From Neodiprion pinetum (taxonomy: Eukaryota > Arthropoda > Insecta > Hymenoptera > Diprionidae): a stretch of DNA of 64,000 bases. The notes beneath the pieces are model-generated. The model ran no database searches. It was not told the origin of the DNA and saw only the letters and a list, made by a program, of their open reading frames with translations. Positions 14,801 to 27,526 of this stretch are shown piece after piece (the first letter of the stretch is position 1; each line of letters starts with the position of its first letter). Location: the NCBI RefSeq assembly GCF_021155775.2, contig NC_060238.1:25202470-25266469 (forward strand). The letters run 5' to 3'. A program made the position numbers and the translations under genes.

Positions 14801-15777
14801 TTCGTGAAAAAGTTCCGGAGTTATACGTGTACAACAAAGTTTAAATGTCTCAAATTATGAGGTGTAAAATTTTATCGCACCCTGTTAAATAACGTAAATT
14901 AATTACGTCGTCTCAAGAAATAAACGCGAGTATAAAAAGATGCGAGTTGCTCTTCGCGTCGTGGCTCTAAATGATAAACAAGTACGACAAAGTAGATTTT
15001 AATAAAAATAGTAAGAAAAAAAAAAAAAAAAAAACAAGATTACGCAATGATATCTGCAAATTTTCTTAACGTTAGTTACGTCGGCGGTGATTCGGTGATG
15101 AAAATTATTTTTCAGATGTACCTGAAGCAATGGGAAAGAAAAATTTCATTGCAGAGAATTGCTTTTCGTCTCGTGTATAAGCAAGTTTATAGATAGTTGT
15201 ACAAGTTTGGTTTAAAATTAAAATTGTCGGACGGTGTGTATAATATATGTAAAGGTGAAAATGAGACGAGACAGTAATTAGAGATAAGATTGAACTGACA
15301 ATGAGCGCGGGTGGCGAGAAGTGATTAAAAAATAATTAGGATCGCTCAGCGGCTTGTTTTGGTCTGTACGGAAAGAAATAAATCGTCAAAGATTCGATCG
15401 AGGAATTTTCTCTCAATGCCGGATTTTACTCCATTATACATTGATTACAACGCCGTGTCGAAATAAATAACTTCCCTGCCTTCGTATTGGATATTTCGAG
15501 AATTCGTTGAAAAACTCCTTATAATACGTCATGCCTTATACGCGTCGGAAAATATTTCTATTCTCTACGTAGGTTTATTATTATACAGGCATGAAAATCA
15601 CCGCGATTAATTAATTGAACCTCAGATCTCAGATAAGGACAATTTCAACGTGTTCACGTTCGAATTGCATTATGTATATATTTACGTAGACGAGAAGAAT
15701 TGATCTGTCAAAAATATTAATAATTGTAGGAAAGAGAAATGATCAGGCGAGACGATTTGCATTTTTATACGTATATG

Positions 15778-15779
<2 letters not shown>

Positions 15780-15823
<44 letters not shown>
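15780..15823 (+). repeat. (AAT)n microsatellite
   Basis: About 14 trinucleotide units with no interruption until ATATAATAAG. Confidence 0.9.
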
Positions 15824-15949
15824 TAATAAGTTCCGCATACCAATCGCTTATCATTTATACGCGTCAAAACTACGAAAATGGAACAGAGTCGTAATTTTCC
15901 CCCGTTCGATTATTGTCCTTTCAAAAGAAGCGCATTTTCCCAACTTTCC

Positions 15950-15984
<35 letters not shown>

Positions 15985-16204
15985 TACATCCACACAACAG
16001 TGGACAATAAGACTGACTACTCCTCTCCGATAATTGGCTGCAGGAGTCGTAGCGTAGAGTAGGTACGAAGTAGTTTTATCTTCGCATTAGACCTGCGTGT
16101 GGTCCTCGATGTAAATGCAGTACAGTCAGCGGTAGGCAGCGAGTATTTCACGTAGTTATTGACGATAAGCGCGTATATTTTCGAAATTACATATAGAATG
16201 CGAT

Positions 16205-16207
<3 letters not shown>

Positions 16208-16275
<68 letters not shown>
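16208..16275 (+). repeat. (AG)n microsatellite
   Basis: Uninterrupted dinucleotide run of about 34 units, among the longest in the window. A shorter (TC)n run lies nearby at about 15952-15980. Confidence 0.95.
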
Positions 16276-16280
<5 letters not shown>

Positions 16281-16444
16281 GAACTTAGTAACGTTAACCA
16301 GACGAAACATCGTGGAAAAAATCGTTGTTGTACAATTTCAGAAGAAGAACTTTCCAAAATATGAACATATTTTCTTTGTTATCATCTACTAACTGAGTTT
16401 AATAAAATCCTTAGGGACCCCAAGTAACAATATTTCTGAACATG

Positions 16445-16480
16445 AATGCATCGTTAAAGTAACGTTACCAACTTCAACCC
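16445..16480. repeat. Family C terminal fragment
   Basis: AATGCATCGTTAAAGTAACG followed by TTACCAACTTCAACCC is the reverse of the family C left end. A shorter relic (GTAACGTTACAAACTTCAGC) is at about 18081-18100. Confidence 0.4.
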
Positions 16481-18263
16481 CATAGAGAGAGACGAAGTGC
16501 GGCCGATAAGCTTCTCGACTTCTTCGCATGCACTGCAGCGTTGAAAAAACACACGACTGATTGCACGAGCTGCGTAATAAGACAAGGGTTTAAAAGGAAA
16601 CAAAAAAAATAAATAAATAAAACTAAAAAATTTCCTCCGTACCTACGAAATTTCGATTTCCGATTTCGTAAGCGTGACAAAACGCGCCTCGATATCCTTG
16701 ACGATCTCCTTGACATCCACCCCCGAAATCGGAATGAAAACCCGCGGACCACACAAGCTGCGATAGACTTGAGCGCGTTTGAAAGAGTGACGAAAATTTA
16801 GGGTCACTCCGATTTCGTTAATTTACGGCACCGATCACCTTTCGACGTCGGGTCGTCGCCGTAATTTCGTTCCGGTTTTATTGCCGTTAGATTTTCGCTT
16901 TGATCGGGGTCAGAGCTTTCACCCCTCGCCTGCACAATCAATTTCCTTGTAACCTCTCAACGCTACACAAAACGTATAGCGACTACGACGTAGTTTAGTA
17001 TTTCGATGTTTAAGAAAAAGGAGAAGAAAAGAGAAGAGTTAAGGTCTCGTTCACCGCCGACGACGACGCGCTCATTGTATCAAAATACACGAATAAAACT
17101 GACGACATTTAAGAGGGAAATAAATATATAGACGTGTGTAAAAAAAAAAAAAAAAGAAAAAAAAAGGACGATCTCATATCTCGAATCGAGTCGAATACTC
17201 GTAAATACATAAACAGTGCCGCGTACAAGGTGGTTCGGGGGGGCTAAATACGTACCTGGGACAACAGGTACTTGGATCAAGGGGTCAGATTATACGCTTG
17301 GTGGAAGGACCCCTAAATCCCTCGACGACGGCGCGTTTGTTTTATTAAATTCAGATAAAATTTAATTAATGCTTTTCAGTGCTGTACGGTCTTCGGCAAG
17401 GCGCGAGAACAAGGACCTGTTGCTGATGACGAGATGAAAATGAAAAGAAAAGAAAAGAGAAGAGAAGAGAAGAGAAGGAAAAAACAACAAAACCGTACGA
17501 GTTAACGGACTCTAGACAAAACATTATAGGTATACTATCCTATACGGGGTTTGTGTTATGCGCCCCTTTTACAAATCCTCCCACCCGTACTTTGAGTTGT
17601 TGCCTCTGCATCTCTGACGTCTGTTTTACGTTAAAACTTCCCCCCTCCGGATTTCCTCTTATATTTACACAAGACTGTGTTTGCACCGAGCTGTGAATAA
17701 TCCTTCGGATATGTGTACGAATATGTATGCGTACTTGCAACGAGACGCATCTTGAATTCGGATCATTCTACAAGCAATATGCCGTTCGAATTGCGGTTTG
17801 TGCGACTATAGATACGGACCGTGAATCTTTGTCTAGTTTATAACGCACGAATGGGTGATTTGAAATAGTACAAAGTGTGGAAAATAGTTGGAGGAAATTT
17901 GTTACGGCAATACTCGTCGCAAGCACGTTCGAATAACAACGTAAACGAAGAAGAATGTTACTTCATGCCCCAAGTTATTAAAGTTATTGTATGTAGTTAT
18001 TTTGCAACTTGAGAGGATTACCTGAAATTTCGTAAACCGTAAATACGTATCGGTGTTTTTTCTCAATCTTTCGATACACGGTAACGTTACAAACTTCAGC
18101 CTCGTGAATAAGTACAGGAATTTGGACACACATTTTCTTACGGCATTCAGAAAGGATGAAACACCAACCGCGTCGTTATCGCTGCGGTCTCCACATTAGC
18201 ATTATATTCGAGTTTCAAAGTCGAGTACATTCGAGTTACTCAGCAAGACCGGCGTGACTCAAC

Positions 18264-18371
18264 ATGGACAAAACTCGCAAATCGCCGCCGTATATCAAAG
18301 GGCAGGAAGGCGGTAAACAAACAAATGACAATCGCGGCGGGCGATCCTCGGACTATGTTAGGTTAGGTTAA
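18264..18371 (+). CDS. Possible small ORF or first exon, 35 codons
   Basis: ATG 18264 has a favourable context (CAACATGGAC) and opens a 35-codon frame that begins MDKTRKSPPYIKGQEGG and ends within the TTAGG tract at a TAA (18369-18371). It is antisense to the presumed first intron of the 18.4-kb minus gene and lies close to its promoter. It could be the start of a divergent transcript. It is short, matches no family I recognise, and the GC-rich setting makes chance openness likely. Confidence 0.18.
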   Translation: MDKTRKSPPYIKGQEGGKQTNDNRGGRSSDYVRLG

Positions 18372-18396
18372 CTTGGGCTAGGTTAGGTTAGGTTAG
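18358..18396 (+). repeat. Interstitial (TTAGG)n telomere-type tract
   Basis: Seven in-register pentamers plus a partial unit: TTAGG TTAGG TTAAC TTGGG CTAGG TTAGG TTAGG TTAG. TTAGG is the ancestral arthropod telomere repeat. The tract begins 26 bp past the donor of the 18.4-kb minus exon. Confidence 0.85.
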
Positions 18397-18422
18397 TTTA
18401 AAGCGTAGACGGGACTTCTTAC

Positions 18423-18632
18423 CTTCCGCAGCTTGAGGGCATGGACCGGGTTGCGTTTGAGGTGCTGATCGGCCACGTAAACGGCGACGACGCTTCCCAA
18501 GGCGAGTCCCAGGGTGGCCCTGAGGCTTCTGGATGTCCGTGGTCCCTGCCTGGAGCTGAAATCCCGACCGGCGCGGAGAAAAGAACGAGAAAACAGAGCG
18601 GAGCGAAATGACAGAGAAGCGAGAGCCGCCAT
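18423..18632 (-). CDS. First coding exon of an unidentified, probably mitochondrial membrane protein
   Basis: The exon starts at ATG 18632 in a strong context (CAACATGGCG) within a GC- and CpG-rich patch typical of a promoter-proximal exon. It ends after exactly 70 codons at CGGAAG|GTAAGA, a consensus donor. The peptide begins MAALASLSFRSALFSRSFLR, then RDFSSRQGPRTSRSLR, and has a hydrophobic helix at 41-54 (LGLALGSVVAVYVA) followed by DQHLKRNPVHALKLRK. An Arg/Ser/Ala-rich amphipathic start lacking acidic residues for about 23 positions, followed by one membrane helix, fits a mitochondrial inner-membrane precursor. The protein family was not recognised. No matching downstream exon was found in the 18 kb to the left, so the gene either has a long intron or is a very short product. 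The competing frame starting near 18673 lacks this signature. Confidence 0.5.
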
Positions 18633-19073
18633 GTTGAACGACGCACTGCGCCGCCGGTTCGAGGCGCGCGCATCTCTCGGCTAAACTCTCGGCTTCCGAA
18701 GCAGACGACGCGACGTGTTCAAATATAAACTCTCTTCTGACTACCTGCCTGCCTCGGCTATTTGCGTATACAGCGGACAACGGACGTTTACGCGGCTTCG
18801 TAAATCCTAGATTCGTTCTTGATACTTACCAGTCGATAACCGTAGTTGGTTGGGTTGTCACAACTGCGCTTCGGCTCGGTATTCGTATTATATGTACAGA
18901 GTCGACTCCGGATGACTTCACACCGCTGGTACGCGTCGCGCAACGACCGAAGATGACGACGATGACGACTACGATGATGATGATGTAAATACAGCGATGA
19001 CTTCGGGGGACTCCGAGATTTCATATCACTTTTTAGGAGTGTCAGGGAAATGGGTGGATGTCAAAACTTGGAA

Positions 19074-19232
19074 GAGTCAATACTTTGAGCCGAATGGCAG
19101 ACATGTCGAAATTTCAAATATGTGAAAGTGGGATTAAACGAAAATAAAAATTACGAACAATTCGTCTTTCGTTATTTTATTTTCGCATGTTTGAAATTTC
19201 GATGTACCGGCCATTTCAAGTATTGATCCGTC
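19074..19232. repeat. Long imperfect fold-back hairpin
   Basis: The left half (TCAATACTTTGA, TCGAAATTTCAAATATG, CGAAAATAAAAATTACGAA) is matched in reverse by the right half (TTCGTTATTTTATTTTCGCA, TTGAAATTTCGA, TCAAGTATTGA). Arms are about 60 bp with one bulge of about 16 nt. Confidence 0.6.
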
Positions 19233-22200
19233 TAATTTTTGTATTTTCTTCCGCACTGGTGTATGATTTTATGAAATTTATAAAATTGTACAGCAATTTT
19301 GAGAATTTATAAACTGATGAATGTTGAGGGCTGTGTAAGATTTATGAAAAATATAACCACGCACTAAAAACAATCAGTACTCTTAGATTGCTGTTTCTAC
19401 CTTAATGTTTCGAAAGAGTTTGTTAATGTCGGAGTGTTTATTGATACATTTGCCGATTGGGTTTGAGCAAAATTGAACTTAAAGACAAATTGGACAATAT
19501 TTTAACTTACGACGGAGACATTTGACGTCTAATTTTTGACTAATTTGCATTGAAAAAAAAAAGCGAGTGTGTTAGTAAAATTAGGTTGAAACGAGTGCAG
19601 GGAAATGTCAGTGAATTTGACATATGATTGACGCTGGACACCCTGTATTTTTATTTTATTTTCATATTGGCGCATGCGGAGGTGGAATTTTCGGTGGTAA
19701 ACAGAGGGACGGATAATAAATTGGTGGTGTGCGCACGTACTTACAGTTTGGTTTCCTTTGGCCGGGCTATTTGTTTTTCGAAGCCCATTTTTAGAATTTC
19801 AACCCAAGCCTGCACCTCATTATACATAGTACGCGTTTTATTTAATGACGAAAGTGAAACACTTCGTTTTACTGCGTGGTTCTGGCGCTCGCGTAGGTAC
19901 ACATATATATGTATGTATATTAATTAATAAATTCGGTTGATAAAAGCACAATTAAATATAAGAGACTAGTTAAATCTTCCACACTCTCATACGCGTATTA
20001 ACACACGTCTCATATATGTCCTACACAGGGTTCTGTGTAACGTCTGTACTTTGTCGTCACGTGGCCGCGTCTTGTAACTTTTACAACTTTCAAACATCCC
20101 GCGCAGGGTGAAGCGAGGCATGATGGGCCGGCGTTACGAGCCCTGCGTGCCTCTGGCACTAGTGCGGTAAAAAGTTTTTTTCTCTAAATCGTCTCATCGG
20201 GAGAAATTGACCGTTATAGTACATAAACCACGTGTTACGCCTTTGACCCAGTTTCTTTTTGTCAGTTTTTACCATTATTCATTACCATCATTATTACTTT
20301 ACTATTTTCTTTTTTTTTTCTTTTCTTTTCTTTTTTACCCGTACTTTTTCATCATCTTCTTACGGCGGTCTTCTCCCATTTCTTATCTCGCCCACTTAGC
20401 CGCAACGCGGTACACATAATAAGCTGTTTGAAAATGTTGTACAAAACTCGAGCTGGTTACGTATAATACGGATCGTGAAAAAGAAAAACTATTATGAGGG
20501 ATGGGCATGGGTAAAAAGTGCAGCCCGCGAACGGATCAAAGACCCTGCAGCCGAATTCTGATACGCATATACATATATATATATATACATATATAAGTGT
20601 ATGAAATGCGTTATACGGCACGGTATATGAATATATGTATTACGTGGTACAAGAGAACGAAGAAATGTGGACGAAAGGAAAAGAAATATAAGAAAAGAAA
20701 AGCTCCTAATCGAGCATAAGCCCGCGTTCCCCAGAATTGTTGACCTATATCAACGGCTTCATCTCGAGCCGGGATGCTGCTCTCTCTCCCTCTCTCTCAC
20801 TCTCTCTCTATCCATCTATCTTCTCCCCCCCCCCCCCCCCACCCCCGCCGCTCTCTTTCTCTTTCTTTTACTCCGCGGTCTCATCTGAATACAATACCGA
20901 ATAAATCTTTGCATTCACGCGCGATACGGATACGATATAAGGTTACGCCGCGGGGCGCGAGCCTGTTAACAGAAATGGATCGTGTAGTCGGTACCCGTAA
21001 GGTCGATGCATAACCCGCAGGTATAGGCTATTACTAAACGTGTCTGTTATAAAACAAGTACGATAATACCTCTCGGAGGTTGAATGATTCCGGATAGACG
21101 TGTGATATAGAGTTTCGGTATAACGTTGGATTGAAAGTTAAAAAAAAAAAAAAAGAAAAAAAATGATAATATAAAGCATGTAAAAGCGTGGGAATAAATA
21201 CTCGCGGGAAATTCAAAATTACGTCGAGAGTAGAAAAGAAAGAAGAACTTTTATTAACCGTTTGACTTCGTTTAATCGCTTTATACATACATATGTATAT
21301 TGTATATGTATATATGTATGCGCGGACATTCCACAGCTGCAACAGAGATCATTGTACACGCTTAAGCTCGTCAAAGAAATCCCGCCAAATTAATTTATAG
21401 ACCAGTCTAGTTTATAGGAGTTCTTACACGTTGCGAGAGTTCAAGATCGCGCGGCTCTTTCCAGGACTGTCTCTCATATCTCGATCTGGATCTTTCTCGT
21501 TTCGATTTATTACTTGTACGTAAAGTCAAATCTTTGCTGGATGTACTCCCGTATTGAAGATGTTTTCGCAAATTGACACAACGTGTTGCACGTAATTTAC
21601 ACGCCGATTGAATTGTTCTAGCGAGCTATTCCGTTTATATTACACTTTCACGTGAGAAATATCGCAGCTAAGAGAAGACGAGATTCGGATCGCACGAACG
21701 ATAAGAAGCGGTTTTATGTACAGCTTAAGCCGAAGCTCTCTGTGTTATGCGTGTTCGCACGCATATTACAGCTTTCGCAATCGCGTCTCTTAAGATGCGT
21801 GTAACGATAATAAACGCGTGCAGAATTATTGGGGCGGGGTTGAAGTTTCGAATTTGCAAAGTTTCGAAAACGAAAATTATTTGTGGCGAAAATTGAGGGA
21901 AAGAAATCAAACTTTAGAGAAACAACAAAGTTTCGAATGGTCGGAAAGCCGACGATTCAAAGTTCCGAAATGCAAGATTCCGATGAATAAGGTTTCGATA
22001 GAGTAAAATTGTGAAAATTAAAATATGCTAAACAGAGTATAAAATTAAAGTGGTGAATTTCAATGTTTCGGATTTTTTGCTACGAAAACGAACTTTTCAA
22101 ATTCGGAATTTCAATCCCTCCCCGAACAATACAAGATGCGAAAGGATCGTCAAAAAGCGCAGCTGTCACGCGACGCGGTGTGCAAAGCAATTGGAATAAA

Positions 22201-23989
22201 ATCGCTTTACAGTGAAAATAAACAAGCGCGCGGTCAAGTCGTGTAGTATATTTATTTATGCCTTACAAACCTGATGAATATTAATTGGAAACTTATTTGC
22301 TACTACGGTCGAAGAGCCGAAGGATTAATTCGACGGGGTCAGTCCGATTCGCATGCGGCGAAAAGACATTTCATATACGATTCGTGACGTAGGTATACGA
22401 GAGCGAATTCCTAACGACCGCACGGTCCGTCGTCCGGTCAAATTTGGCGCGCATGCGCGCTTTAATCCGTCAGGAACTGTTTGCCGGTGCGACGAACCGC
22501 CGCAAATTTTCAATACTAAAATTTGGACACTAGCTGCTTGCGATCGAATAAAATTAGCAGGTAACAACCGATAAAAATAACTTGCGCGTAAAAATTCAGC
22601 AGACGACGCGTCGGGAATTCACTCCGTGCGCGATACGACGCGTAACATATTTCCGCCTGTTCGGCGTGTAATCGTTATACCTATATATTCGAATGACAAT
22701 GAATCGCTCCGGGGTCAACGACTCGTCTATCCGCTGATATCAGCTCGCGATATGTGATATGTTTGAGCTCCGAGAGCGTCGCGTCGGTACGCCGGGCGTC
22801 GTACTTACCGACGTGTAAGAAAAAAAAAAAAAAAAAAATATCCGATTCAGCTACGAACGACGATCAAGGAGTGATTGATGATCCCGTGCCGCAAACGGTC
22901 GGAAATTGAGCGAGCGGAGCGTGCAGGCGTATTTTTCATTCATAAAAAGCCTCTCTCTGAGAACTGCAGTGCACACGTTGTATATTGTACGATACGTATT
23001 TACATATTCACGTTACGTGTTTGTTATGCCGCAGCGAAGCGCGATAAGCGAAAACTTTTAGCAAATTGCCGCTCGTCCGGCACATATTGAAGATGTGACG
23101 CAACAGGAAAACGCAGCCTTATCAATTGACGCTGATAACGCCGATGTAATTCGTTCGTTACACGGTAACATCATTCCTGCATCTCACGCTCGGTATCGCG
23201 AATCAGACGTTATCGGATGAAAATTGCTTCAAATACCGTCCGCCCAAGTTTCTTATTATACAACACAGAGGCACATGTAACGGTGAGGTAATAAATTCCG
23301 GTACATTAATTCGCGACGTATCACGAATAAGAATCTATTTGCAATTCCCTCGTCATACTTTTTTTTTTCTTTTCTTTCGAACCCGCAGTTGCTGCCTTTT
23401 AGCACAATTTATATATATACATATACATACATACGTGCATACATGTAACGTTATTGTATAAATATGTCAGACGCCTTAAAGTTTCTACCCCTTGTTACAC
23501 TTGTCGCAATATTTGGTCAATTACTTTTCAGCTCCCGCGTGTAGAAGAAATCGTTGGACTGTGGTTTCTCATACCTTACCGCAGCGAGGACTTGATCTAC
23601 ATACCTATACATCGTACGCGTAGTACTGACAAGTATAAATGTATAAGTATGGCAAAGTTTGCAGATTATAAATAATTCGCGGATGGTGCACATGGCCGCC
23701 GTCACGTAGACGTTTCTAATGGTGACGTCAGTGGCGGTGACGCGAGGCAAGGCCGTTCGTGCGAAACGTGGCCAGGCGAACTTTTGCCAGACGATGTACG
23801 TACACGTGTGTGTGTATATATATATAATATTATACCTACGTATACTCAACACGCTGCGTATTGCACGCATAGCGGTATACTTATTATCGTATCAATTGTA
23901 CATTATTTTATTCACGTCCCATGTCCAATTGGAGGGGAATTTGCTGCCACGGCGACATCGAATATAATTCCCAAACTCTGACTAATTTA
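19233..23989. other. Non-coding stretch
   Basis: No gene recognised. Holds a CTGGACACCCTGTA transposon-end-like motif near 19632-19645, a (TA)n patch near 20574-20590, a C-run near 20825-20841, and GTTTCGAA-rich sequence at about 21838-22110 that resembles 29.9-30.2 kb. Confidence 0.45.
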
Positions 23990-24166
23990 TTATCGAACAC
24001 TGTCCATGAATTGTATTTTGTAAAATTATTGTATGAAAAAAAAAAAAAAAATCAAGGGCGGGGGAGAAACGACGGAAAATTTGATTTTCACAGGAGCTGA
24101 AATAAATTCGTCAATGTTTGATTTTAGTTTTCGATTTTTTTTTTTTTTTTCATCATATCTCGTTTG

Positions 24167-24206
<40 letters not shown>

Positions 24207-24763
24207 TAATAGTAGTTTAATTATTGTTTTTTCATCGGTTAAATTTTAATTACTGCTAGAAATTATTATGACGGCGATCTGCACGTACCTACTTATCATA
24301 CTTTTAATATAAGGAGACTTGTATATTGTATATTAATATAATATTATATTGCGACGTTTTTTTTTATAATTAAATGGTTAATTAACTAAACAGGCAATTA
24401 ATTAATTAATTAATTTCCCCGCAGCGCCGACGCTGTATATTACTATTTTACATTTTACATATTAGAGGGATTTCTGTTAATATATATAATTGTATATATA
24501 TATATTATATAAGTCGATCAAATAACATAACATGTATACTGTTTTTCATTCTTACAATTCAAAAATTATCCATATACAAGTTTCGATGTGTATAAGTATA
24601 TACTTATACGTATAGAATATGTACCTAATATAATTACAATATCCTACAATAATAATGATGATGATGATGATGATGATGATATTATTATTATAAATAATAA
24701 TAATAATAATAATAATATTAGCGTATAACTTTCGTATATACGTAGGTATATCGATCCATCGTT

Positions 24764-24802
<39 letters not shown>

Positions 24803-27490
24803 GGGGGAGATAATACAGGGTCATTATTTTGATCATTGCACCAATCTATCCATATGCACACATACATACGTACGTTTATGTGTAGACAAGGTATGTACAC
24901 GTTATACTTTCGCGATTCGATTAATTATATAAAACAGGGGGTAACGTACGCGAGACGAGGAAGATGAGGAAGGCGGGACGAAGATTTCGGTGTTAACGTT
25001 ATTAAAATTGCATTGAAGTTAGGATCGAGATTTTTCGAGGATAAAACAGTCAATCCCAGTAAGCGAGAAGTGGCAAGTATTTTCGTGTTTTCAATTTTTC
25101 TTCATTTCATTCCTTCACCTTTCTTCAACTTTGACCGTCTCAAATTTTTCCAACATCACATACATTCTTCTTCCTTTTCTTGTCCGTTTTCTTACATATG
25201 TATATAAGATATAGGAGGTATATTATATTATAATTTCAGTCTGCAAAGTGTGAGTATACATATACATCCTATAGCGCGTCAAGAAACGCCAGTGCTAAAC
25301 TCGCTTTTTTCGAACTTCTTTCTTTCTTTCCTTCTTTGATTTTTTTTTCTTTTTTTTTCGTTTTTCCTTTTATATATATATATATAGGTACGCGTAGGCG
25401 TTTTCCGAGCAGTCGTAATACGTACGTTGTTGTACCGTTTCTTCTCAATGAAATTTTCTCCCGCGAGATTCGAAGATGGAGAAGAGAAGGGAAAAATTTC
25501 TTTTGTTTTCAAAAAAAGGTCAAGGAATAATTTAACCAAAATCGCAATAACACGACAAAAAAAAAAAAAACATTCGCGACTGATTTCTGTGTTCACAATT
25601 TTGTTGCATATTTGTTTTCCGATCTGCGTTTTCTTTCTTGCTTTTTTTTTCTTGTTCCTTCTTCTTTCTTATCGATTCTTTTTATCCGGATTATTTTTTC
25701 GCAGCTTCTTAAACAGTACCGTCTACGCGCACTAATACATGACGGTTGTCTTTTATCAACTAGTTAAACACATTCCCGCATATACATACATATACAAACA
25801 CATTTACGCATATTATATCATTCACGCGGTGGCAAACAATATTTTACTATAGATATTAACTTATGATTAAATACTACGAGCCGAACCGACCCGGTCGAGA
25901 GTTGTAATACAGTGGAAATTTACGAGAGGAGAAACAGTGCCAGAAATACGACGGACTAATTGATTATTGTGACGCGGTTTCGTGGTTTCTTTTTTTTTTT
26001 TTTCCTCTTCCTTTTTCTTTTCCCTCCCGCCTCATTCGTTTATAACGATAATTTAAAATCTGTTTACAAACTCTTCAATTGCGACGAGAGATTATTAAGA
26101 AATTTCATTACTTTGTAAGTGTAACTTCAAAAGTACGGCTTGATAATTTTTACACACACGCACGCACGTGTACTTAAAACTTTGATACACAAACATTGTT
26201 TATTAATTAATCATTCTACACGCACGCGCACACACAGTCACACAAACATGCGAGTCGATTCATTTGACGTTATACATACATAGGTACGAAATGTGAACAT
26301 AATTTTTATTTCATAATATATATATATATGATATATGTATATTCATTCACACGTGTACATTATATACATATGCGTACATATGTATACGAATGTGGTGAAT
26401 TGTTTGTAATAAATAGTAATCGTTGAATTTTTTTTTTTTTTATTTTCTTTTTTTCTTCCATCATTTTTCGTTTCTTGTTCTCTCCCCCCCCCCCCCCCCC
26501 CCGCCGCCGTTTCTTCTTAATATTTTTCGTCAATAAATAGGCCATCAAATTAGCAGGTTGTTATTTCGTTGATGGTATGTTTTTTTTTTTTTTTTTTTTT
26601 TTTTTAAACATACATGTACCTACCTATGTTTTCTCAGATTATTATCAAGGTCCTGGATCCGTGACACAACGGTTAAATTATACAGATCGGTTTTGCGTTT
26701 CAATATTTATACCAAGAGATAAAGTTCTGTAATTCGCGTGAGTCGTTGATTTTTTGGTTTTTTTTTTTTTTTTAAATCTTGTTTGTCTATCCTTTTTTGC
26801 CTCTGCACAAAAGTATACGATACAAAGACGATAAAAATCTGTTCAAGTTGAAAAGAGGCCCGATCTGTTTCGTATAATATACCTAATTCGCCGAAGCGAC
26901 GTGGATTGTTGAAATGACAGGTTTGAGTTTTTTTGTTTTTTTTTCTAATTTATTTTTTTATTATTTCCAAATTGTTTTCTCTTCTTTTTCTTCTATCGTT
27001 TCGTTTCTCATACTACGTATCCCTAAACTAGAAACTAATGGAAATACTTCATTCTTTTAATTGATAGTTTATTTATTCAATATTCAATCGATTCACTCAA
27101 CTATTCGTTTCTCCTCCTAATCGACAAATTTCATCATTACAATAATATAATGATATAGATAGGTAGGTGTGCAGAAAAGTGAAGAATTCGTTTCCGCAAT
27201 TTTTTATGCACGATGATGATTATACAATTTACGTATATATCAACTCGTCGTTTAACCGTACATTATACAATTATAATAGTATTATTTACGTTATAAGACA
27301 GACTAAAAAACAGACAAATAAATAGGCAGTGGTTCTTTTTTTTTTTTTTTTTTCTTCATTTTTCTTTCTGTTTCTATTCTTACCGCTACATCGTCGATAT
27401 TTCGCAATTAGAATTTGTTTCTCGACTTGTTATTTATTCGTTTATTTTTTTTTTTTTTAATTAATTATTCTTCTAGCCGTTTACTAAGAC

Positions 27491-27526
<36 letters not shown>

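Larger units (their letters stand above)
11837..18263. other. Non-coding or undetected-exon stretch left of the 18.4-kb exon
   Basis: If the 18.4-kb minus exon belongs to a spliced gene, its next exons should lie here or further left. The longest minus frame (about 14400-14837) has no recognisable domain and the opposite strand is also open. Simple repeats at 15780-15823, 15952-15980, 16208-16275 and about 17440-17475 are the visible features. Confidence 0.4.

Noticed and set aside
14400..14844. 145-codon minus frame and overlapping plus frames as a gene
   Set aside because: Both strands are open, no domain or splice-bounded structure is visible, and composition is ordinary.
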